DNA of 64,000 nt from Paramoeba atlantica. Taxonomy: Eukaryota > Discosea. The DNA is taken from NCBI GenBank assembly GCA_977017575.1, contig CDRNVI010000080.1, positions 62,001-126,000 of the forward strand, read 5' to 3'. Under the pieces are notes generated by a model, which did not search any database, was not told the origin of the DNA, and was given only the letters and a program-made list of their open reading frames with translations. Numbering within the stretch: position 1 is the first letter of the stretch; every line of letters starts with the position of its first letter. Shown in pieces: positions 58,286-64,000 of this stretch. A program made the position numbers and the translations under genes.

Positions 58286-59113
58286 ATGGGGTGCATTACA
58301 CTAACTAACAACAGTGATCTGACTGCTAGCTCTCGTCTGGGGAAAGTTAGAGGGGCCATGCTTTCTCCCGACATGCAAATGGATAAATTTATCTCACATG
58401 TTTGCTCCACCGAGCAGTCTGCTGTCTTCAAACAAGCTTCCGCGTGCTCGTGGTCGGGCGTTACTTGCGACTACCAGTCCCAAGTTAAGTCGATCAAATG
58501 GGGTAGTCTGAATTTGATTGGAAATCTTACATGGGAGTTTTTACCTTCTACAGTCACATGGCTTAACGTAGGTCACAATAGTCTCACAGGTGTTGTTCCA
58601 ACGGCACTCCTGCCTGCAAAAATGTCCTACTTAAGCCTTGAGTATAATGCTTTTCATGGAAATTTCGATGCTACATGTCTACCCGTAGCGCTAGAAATGC
58701 TCTGGTCGGCAAGTAATCTTTTTTCCGGGTTACTTGACCTCACAGCACTGCCGCCCATAGTGCATACGATCTCTTTAATGGAAAATAAGCTTGAAGGCAA
58801 ACTCGATTTAACCCGTCTTCCCTCATCTTTGGTAGAACTCTTTCTGTATCGTAATCGATTTACGGGCGAGGTGGATCTGACGCACCTTCCGGCTCGGTTA
58901 AAAACATTATATCTGTCCCAGAATTCTTTGAGTGGAGCACTAATTCTAGAGAATCTTCCAAAATATCTTCAGAAAATTTATATTGGTTCAAATAGTTTCG
59001 TTGAAGTATACCTCAAGGATTTGCCTCCTTCTCTCACGACGTTGAATATTTCGAACAACAGCGAACCTTTGAAGATAAAAGATACACCTGTTTTCGTCCG
59101 CGTCGTACTTTGA
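58286..59113 (+). CDS. Leucine-rich repeat protein 4
   Basis: 275 residues. It begins MGCITLTNNSD: Gly2-Cys3 with a Thr at position 5 is the classical myristoylation plus palmitoylation context, and there is no signal peptide. Then the family motif KVRGAMLS, the cap CSWSGVTCD, and eight repeats of 23 residues such as FSGLLDLTALPPIVHTISLMENK and FTGEVDLTHLPARLKTLYLSQNS, starting with GNLTWEFLP. The repeat number is the highest of the four family members. If acylated it would sit on the inner face of a membrane, unlike LRR protein 1, which carries a signal peptide. Confidence 0.87.
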   Translation: MGCITLTNNSDLTASSRLGKVRGAMLSPDMQMDKFISHVCSTEQSAVFKQASACSWSGVTCDYQSQVKSIKWGSLNLIGNLTWEFLPSTVTWLNVGHNSLTGVVPTALLPAKMSYLSLEYNAFHGNFDATCLPVALEMLWSASNLFSGLLDLTALPPIVHTISLMENKLEGKLDLTRLPSSLVELFLYRNRFTGEVDLTHLPARLKTLYLSQNSLSGALILENLPKYLQKIYIGSNSFVEVYLKDLPPSLTTLNISNNSEPLKIKDTPVFVRVVL

Positions 59114-59422
59114 AAGGCCTAACCTTAAAATGTCTAGAAAATAAAAATGCTCTTGATTCATTATTGGGTAAAATGATCTACTACTCTTAATTATTGTGCA
59201 AATTTTGAAAAGTTATTTTTACAAGTTTTGCAGCACTCTTTTCGTAAAACAATAGATCTTGCGTAAAATATCGAAACGCTTATTTTTTGACAATTTTTAA
59301 TAAAGTTCCAGATCAGATTCTTTATTGTCACATTATATCATTGCGAAATGGTGTAAAATACGAAGAGCTTTGCGCTGTAGAAACCTTTTGTACCTCTATA
59401 CAGAGGTGCAACTAATGAATTA
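59114..59422. other. AT-rich intergenic DNA
   Basis: No gene or repeat recognised. The pyrimidine-rich CCTTTTGTACCTCTATACAG just before the next gene could be a trans-splice acceptor. Confidence 0.5.
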
Positions 59423-60745
59423 ATGGATCCTGCCTTACAAACCCTGCGTACGCTTTGCAGTCTCCGGAACTTGAAGTCTTCATTTACACTAAATTTAGTC
59501 TTGTTCCTCTATCAGACCTTGGATACCTACTCTGCAATACAGAACATAATCAACGTTCTTCCGGAGTTTGTCTCCGTAAAAATATTTAACAACTTGTCCG
59601 AACTTCTTCAACACATGTCTCTGTCCACTTCTCTTGATAACTCAATATTGCAAGAATGCAGTACTGAGGGGCCAACACGTGAGATTCTTATCTTGCAAGA
59701 TGCGGAATTTTGGTTACCATTTCATCCCTACGATACAGCACAAGCGGAACGTATTCATGAAACAGTGAAGATGCTTGACAAATCTTGTTGCACACATAAA
59801 GAGTTTACTCAACTCATACTTTTGCTCACCAAATTCCCGGAAAAACTTAGCTTACACATACGAAATCGCATTTTTTTAGATGTCACAGACAGCGATACAC
59901 AAGACCATCGTGTCTCATCGCCTACCCGAACTGCTGATTTCTGGGATAAGGTAGTTGGACTTTCCCGAGCGAAGGTCGCGCTCGAGCAAGCAGTGTTGTG
60001 GCCTCTGTTACACCGAGAGGCGCTTACTCGTTTTCGTCTTAACTACGCCGGAGGGGTTTTACTCTACGGCCCCCCTGGCTGCGGAAAGACTTCTCTGGTT
60101 CGTGCTTTGGTGCGGCACGCTGGGGTTTCCTTTCAGCATGTGGATAGCGCAAGCATTTTCTCCAAGTACGTCGGTTCCTCTGAGGAGTATCTCCGGAGAG
60201 TGTTTAGTGACGCCCGACGACGTACCCCATGTGTGGTTTTTTTTGATGAGGTCGATGCGATTGCGAGCGCACGTACCTCACGAACATCATCGGAACATCG
60301 AAGTCACGATGTGGTTGCCTCCATACTTTCTACTTTATTGACTGAAATGGACGGCGTTGAACAAAATAACTCGGGTGTGATTTTTATAGGAGCCACCAAT
60401 AAGGCGCTGGATGAACTAGATCCCGCGATTACGCGCCCCGGCCGTTTCGATAAGAAAATTTTTATTCCTCTTCCCGACGTAAAAGACCGAAAGGAAATTA
60501 TTTCTCGATACATGAAAAGAATTTCGCTAGGGTTGTCGTCACAAAACAACGGCATGTCGAAAGATGATATTTACAACAGTTTGATATCTTCTCTGGTGGA
60601 GAATACGAACGCAAAGTCTGCGGCAGAGGTGGAAGGAATCATGCTGAAAGGATACTGGGCTGGATTAAAACGACTCACAAACGAATCTGGCCTGATATCT
60701 GAAAATGAGGAGCTTCTTCTTTATGCAGATGACTTTGGATTGTGA
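59423..60745 (+). CDS. AAA+ ATPase, CDC48/PEX/SPATA5 type, single module
   Basis: 440 residues. Residues 1-165 are helical with no recognised fold. The AAA module begins at DFWDKVVGLSRAKVALEQAVLWPL (~172). It has Walker A GPPGCGKT (216-223), the pore region SKYVGSSEEYLRRVF, Walker B VVFFDEVDAI (271-280), sensor-1 GATN (323-326) and RPGRFD (338-343). C-terminal helices follow to 440. The sequence is closest in style to D2 modules of PEX1/PEX6 or to SPATA5/Afg2, which unfold client proteins as hexamers. Those enzymes usually have two modules, so a one-module protein may need a partner. The exact orthologue cannot be fixed by eye. Confidence 0.85.
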   Translation: MDPALQTLRTLCSLRNLKSSFTLNLVLFLYQTLDTYSAIQNIINVLPEFVSVKIFNNLSELLQHMSLSTSLDNSILQECSTEGPTREILILQDAEFWLPFHPYDTAQAERIHETVKMLDKSCCTHKEFTQLILLLTKFPEKLSLHIRNRIFLDVTDSDTQDHRVSSPTRTADFWDKVVGLSRAKVALEQAVLWPLLHREALTRFRLNYAGGVLLYGPPGCGKTSLVRALVRHAGVSFQHVDSASIFSKYVGSSEEYLRRVFSDARRRTPCVVFFDEVDAIASARTSRTSSEHRSHDVVASILSTLLTEMDGVEQNNSGVIFIGATNKALDELDPAITRPGRFDKKIFIPLPDVKDRKEIISRYMKRISLGLSSQNNGMSKDDIYNSLISSLVENTNAKSAAEVEGIMLKGYWAGLKRLTNESGLISENEELLLYADDFGL

Positions 60746-60900
60746 AGGCAATGTATCTTCGTATCATCTTTTATAGGTTTAAATTTTCACTACACTTTCT
60801 CACTATACCAGACTCGGTGTGAGCCCCCGAGAACGGCAAAGAAAAGCTTGTAAAAATCTATTCAACGAATGTTGATCTTTATCCATTACTGGACCAAACC

Positions 60901-60928
60901 ACTACACCTTTTATTTACTGATTTTTAG
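60901..60928 (+). promoter_or_regulatory. Candidate trans-splice acceptor before PP4 gene
   Basis: A pyrimidine-rich run (ACACCTTTTATTTACTG, ATTTTTAG) ends in AG directly followed by the ATG of the phosphatase gene. If used for spliced-leader addition, the mRNA would have almost no 5' UTR of its own; an acceptor further upstream is equally possible. Confidence 0.35.
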
Positions 60929-61852
60929 ATGGCCGATCACGCTCTCCTCGAGCATCATCTGCAAACGCTTTTTCAGTGCCGTACCATAAAAGAGCGAGAA
61001 GTGAAGCAATTATGTGAGTGGGCAAAGGATTTGTTAAGCTCCGAATCAAACGTACACTGCATGCCGGCGCCATGTACTCTTGTCGGTGATATTCACGGAC
61101 AGTTTTATGATCTTGTGGAACTCTTCCGTATTGGAGGCGATGTGCCGGACACGAACTATATCTTTATGGGTGACTTTGTCGATCGTGGCTATCACAGCGT
61201 TGAGTCTTTTTTGCTTCTCCTTACACTGAAAGTGCGCTTTCCGCAACGTGTATGTTTGGTTCGGGGAAACCATGAGAGCCGTCAAATCACTCAAGTCTAT
61301 GGATTCTACGACGAATGTTTGAGAAAATATGGTAACGTCAATGTTTGGCGGTACTGCACCGAGGTATTTGACCATTTGCCGTTGGCAGCACTGGTTGCGG
61401 AACGTATTCTCTGTGTCCATGCAGGGTTGTCTCCTTCTATAAATACTCTAGAAGATTTACGCAAGTTAGACCGCAAAATGGAGATCCCGCATGAGGGCCC
61501 TATGTGTGATCTAATGTGGAGTGATCCGGAAGATATTGAAGGATGGGGGCTGAGCCCTCGAGGTGCAGGATATCTCTTTGGGGCGGACGTTGTTCAGCAG
61601 TTTAACGCTACTAATGGACTGGAACTAATTGCTCGCTCCCACCAGCTCGTAATGGAAGGATACAAGGCCATGTTTGATGATACTTTGGTCACGGTATGGA
61701 GTGCGCCGAATTATTGTTATCGGTGCGGCAATGTTGCTTCCATTTTGGAGTTGGACGAACACGCAAATAAAAATTTTAAGATATTCGAAGCTGCTCCTGA
61801 CGAAACGAGAGAGCATCATACGAAAAGCATAGTCACAGACTACTTCATATAA
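60929..61852 (+). CDS. PP4-type serine/threonine phosphatase catalytic subunit
   Basis: 307 residues, the usual length for PP2A-family catalytic subunits. It has the metal-binding GDIHGQ (53-58), GDFVDRG (81-87) and GNHESR (113-118), then HAGLSPS, and ends DYFI, close to the conserved DYFL tail that is methylated and read by regulatory subunits. The start ([28 protein letters not shown]) and [34 protein letters not shown] favour PP4 (PPX) over PP2A. It removes phosphates from Ser/Thr, in nucleus and cytosol, with roles in DNA repair and at centrosomes in other eukaryotes. Nothing is missing. Confidence 0.93.
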   Translation: MADHALLEHHLQTLFQCRTIKEREVKQLCEWAKDLLSSESNVHCMPAPCTLVGDIHGQFYDLVELFRIGGDVPDTNYIFMGDFVDRGYHSVESFLLLLTLKVRFPQRVCLVRGNHESRQITQVYGFYDECLRKYGNVNVWRYCTEVFDHLPLAALVAERILCVHAGLSPSINTLEDLRKLDRKMEIPHEGPMCDLMWSDPEDIEGWGLSPRGAGYLFGADVVQQFNATNGLELIARSHQLVMEGYKAMFDDTLVTVWSAPNYCYRCGNVASILELDEHANKNFKIFEAAPDETREHHTKSIVTDYFI

Positions 61853-62294
61853 ATCCAATGGTTTTGCTCTCCAAACATGTATCAACGGGATATACTGTAT
61901 CAGGGATGAATGCTACTGACCTGTTCTATAATACACCAGTACTGCAATTCAGTGAAAAATATTTTTTTCGAATATTGCTGCTAAAAATTCTATCATTCTC
62001 GTGCAGAATGTAAATATTAGAATGTAAATATCTACAACACGTTTTTATAGGTATGCTCTAGCTTCCTGTGCCATTCTTGCGGTTTTCCTTGCGGGTATAC
62101 AGTACACACAGTACCCCATGTTATACAGTAATGGCTAAAAACAGAAAATTACATCTCACAAAAAGGTGACCCACAATCTCCTCCTTGGAGACTTGAACAT
62201 TACTCCCTCCAAATCATGGCTTCCGGTATCTGATCACTGACAACCCTTGGAATCTCTTCTCGAGGACACCTTTCGTACCAACGGGGTTTCCACT
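61853..62294. other. Intergenic DNA
   Basis: No gene recognised; AT-rich, with no obvious repeat apart from short TACAGTA words. Confidence 0.45.
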
Positions 62295-63376
62295 ATGGCA
62301 CAGGTCGCCAAAACACGTGCGAACGCCGGAGACCCCTTCGCTCAGTTCGTTGTGGGCGCGCTGCACTCCACCGGATGGGGAGTTTTTTCAACCCCCAGAA
62401 CTGTATCTTTCTCTCACCAAAGAGCCTCCTCCTTACCATTGTTTTTCATACAGGCAAAGGCCTGCAGAGAGAGATACCTGCCGTGTGACGACCGTTATCA
62501 ACGGCCATTAGCGCTTTGATTTTCAACGATACAAATCGTGCGGTAAGCAAAAAAAACGCGACCCTTTGGATAGTTTTTTTCATGTTCGACAACCCCAGTG
62601 ATCTGGGGTTTATAACATTTTTTAAAGTTATAACTGGTAATTTGAATATAATCTCGATTGCAAGATTATATGCAAATCGTTTTTTGTTGCGACATTATAT
62701 TCAAATACGATTTGAATATAATGTCGCCCCCCGGGTTACACACACCCTTAACCTTACCTCTTCCCCCGTGTCTTCCTCTCCCACACAACCACAACCCCTA
62801 CAGCAGACCAGCATCTCCCAACAACGCACGCACCCCCTTAACCTCACCTCTTCCCCTTCTTCTCCACTTCGCCCTCTCCACGGCCTCCGGTGACATCCGC
62901 GGCCTCCTCGCCCACCGCCATGCCACCGGCCTCGGCGTCACCCGCAGCTGTGGCCGGGCCGCCGCGCTGTATCGGCAAGCCGCCGCCCCCCTCCCCCACG
63001 CCTACACACCTACGTGGTCCCACGCAGCGCAGGGGGTGACGCTGTTGCACGGGGAGACAAGGGTGCAGGAGGCACAGAAGGTGGTGGGCAGGGAAATGGG
63101 GGAGGCGCTACAGTTTCATGTACAGGCGGCTTCAACGGCTACTGCGGCATCGAATGAGGCCTTAGGAGGGGAAGGTAACAAGGGAAACGGTCCCGCGCTG
63201 CGGTCGTTGGGGTACGCCTACATGTTGCCGTTGGATTATGAGGGCTGGAGCAGCATGGGGTGGCCGCGGTGGGGTATTTGAAGCAGGCGGTAGAGAAGGG
63301 TTCGGGGCATTGGGAAAAATCTATGCGAGAGGGAGTGTGGCCGTGGAGCGAAATTTTACAGCCGCATGGGGGTATA
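62295..63376 (+). pseudogene. Sel1-repeat (Hrd3/SEL1L-like) gene, fragmented
   Basis: Sel1 signatures are scattered in different frames. MAQVAKTRANAGDPFAQFVVGALHSTGWGVF (62295-62387) resembles a first repeat. DIRGLLAHRHATGLGVTRSCGRAAALYRQAA (about 62890-62985) is the hallmark SEL1L/Hrd3 repeat (GxGVxxSCxxALxYYxxAA). GPALRSLGYAYMLPLDYEG lies near 63190-63240, and KIYARGSVAVERNFTAAWGYI in another frame near 63320-63375. An AT-rich 250-bp stretch (62510-62740) separates the first two. A 105-bp foldback element starts at the end of the last one. So the gene appears broken by frame changes and by insertions, or sequencing errors contribute. Hrd3 works with EDEM in ERAD. Confidence 0.55.
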
Positions 63377-63478
63377 TTTTAGGCTCTTCGTTAAACGCGG
63401 TGGTTTTCAACTTAGAAGTCACTTATGCTGCGCGCTTCGCGTTGAAAACTACCACCGCGTATAACGAAGAGCCTAAAA
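63377..63478. repeat. 105-bp foldback family, copy 6, at the Sel1-like gene
   Basis: 102 bp: TTTTAGGCTCTTCGTTAAAC ... ATAACGAAGAGCCTAAAA. It starts right after Sel1-like coding sequence and is followed by the flank repeat (GGCCGTTTTGATGCCTTACG) seen at 53190, so a larger piece carrying the foldback was probably inserted here. Confidence 0.9.
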
Positions 63479-64000
63479 AAGTAAAATCGTCAAAAGATCG
63501 TGAATAATATTTTTTTATCCCGGATTTAGGCCGTTTTGATGCCTTACGAGTATGGGTAGGAGGCGAATCTGCCGAAAAAAACGTCGTAGAATGGTAGCTG
63601 AGGTCCCAAACTCTTAAAATACTATCCCCCCCTATCCTAGCGTTGTCCCGGTACCCCCCCTTATTGCGGTGGTTGTATAATTACCGCTCTACCCTCGATT
63701 GTTGAAAAAAAAAGTGAACAAAAACAGTGAAAATATAAAGAGAAAAACAGTAATAAATAGAAGAAAAATTATAATAGAAGAAAAAAATATAAAAGGGGGC
63801 TCCTGTGGTCCAAAACTGAAAAACAAAATTGAAAAAAATGGGGGGTCCAGGGGGAGCATACGTCGCGAATTTTTTTTTTAGAATTTTCTGCTTTTCAAAA
63901 TCGAGCTCCGGGAAGTGGTAGAGTAGGCCGCGGCGATAATTTTCCACCCCACCTAGGGGTACCCCCCCCCTGGTACGCGCAGGACGGGTCCGATAAGACC
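63479..64000 (+). repeat. Dispersed repeats: foldback flank, P copy 4 and R2 variant
   Basis: 63479-63620 matches the region next to foldback copies 3 and 4 (TGGTAGCTGAGGTCCCAAACTC). 63664-63850 is repeat P (GCGGTGGTTGTATAATTACC) without the Stowaway-like insert. 63850-64000 is the R2 variant (GGGAAGTGGTAGAGTAGGCC, GGTACGCGCAGGACGGGTCC) and runs off the window. No gene. Confidence 0.85.

Overview
The window looks like nuclear DNA of a protist, most likely a kinetoplastid or close relative (moderate confidence). From about 24.5 kb to 63.4 kb every recognisable host gene lies on the + strand. No introns are visible, and several start codons follow pyrimidine-rich tracts, one directly after an AG. 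This is what trans-spliced polycistronic units look like. The mobile elements fit too: two tyrosine-recombinase retroelements laid out like trypanosomatid VIPER/TATE. No spliced-leader gene, rRNA or convincing tRNA gene was seen, so the taxon is an inference.

Layout. 1-7165 is a 177-bp satellite array of about 40 units, with a 14-unit higher-order repeat of 2476 bp. It passes into a C-rich CCTGGAC minisatellite (7166-7750, 9567-9852, 21943-22875), and a 47-bp piece of the satellite returns at 22877. Inside the minisatellite sit a 5'-truncated LINE (7751-9566), flanked by near-identical ~290-bp direct repeats, and a nested retroelement block (about 10.1-21.8 kb). An outer VIPER-like element has its RNase H region split by an inner VIPER/Ngaro-like element with perfect split direct repeats (A1...B1-A2-B2). 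The inner element holds a second, internally shortened LINE-like unit whose 3' tail also occurs at the end of the inner element's RNase H frame.

24.5-63.4 kb is the gene-bearing half. Recognisable products are four members of one leucine-rich-repeat family (starts 24561, 35882, 47569, 58286, about 11 kb apart), ribosomal protein eS31 without ubiquitin, a PPR protein, SRP receptor alpha, an RPA3-like OB-fold protein, a carbonyl-reductase-like SDR, a mitochondrial protein with tandem W/QTT domains, a bacterial-type pRiA4b ORF-3 protein, an EDEM-type GH47 protein, a DUF6729-like zinc protein, a single-module AAA+ ATPase, a PP4-type phosphatase and a broken Sel1/Hrd3-like gene. Two further open genes are unknown. 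SRP receptor (ER targeting), EDEM and Sel1/Hrd3 (ER-associated degradation) share an ER theme, but in a polycistronic genome proximity need not mean joint function.

The long intergenic stretches are packed with small DNA elements: two foldback families (105 bp and 198 bp), a TA-flanked Stowaway-like MITE with an empty site in related repeats, a 550-bp element with 9-bp target duplications, a tRNA-like SINE with a 13-bp target duplication and an empty paralogous site, a 118-bp perfect-arm hairpin, and a composite repeat present as inverted and direct copies at 28-30 and 41-45 kb.
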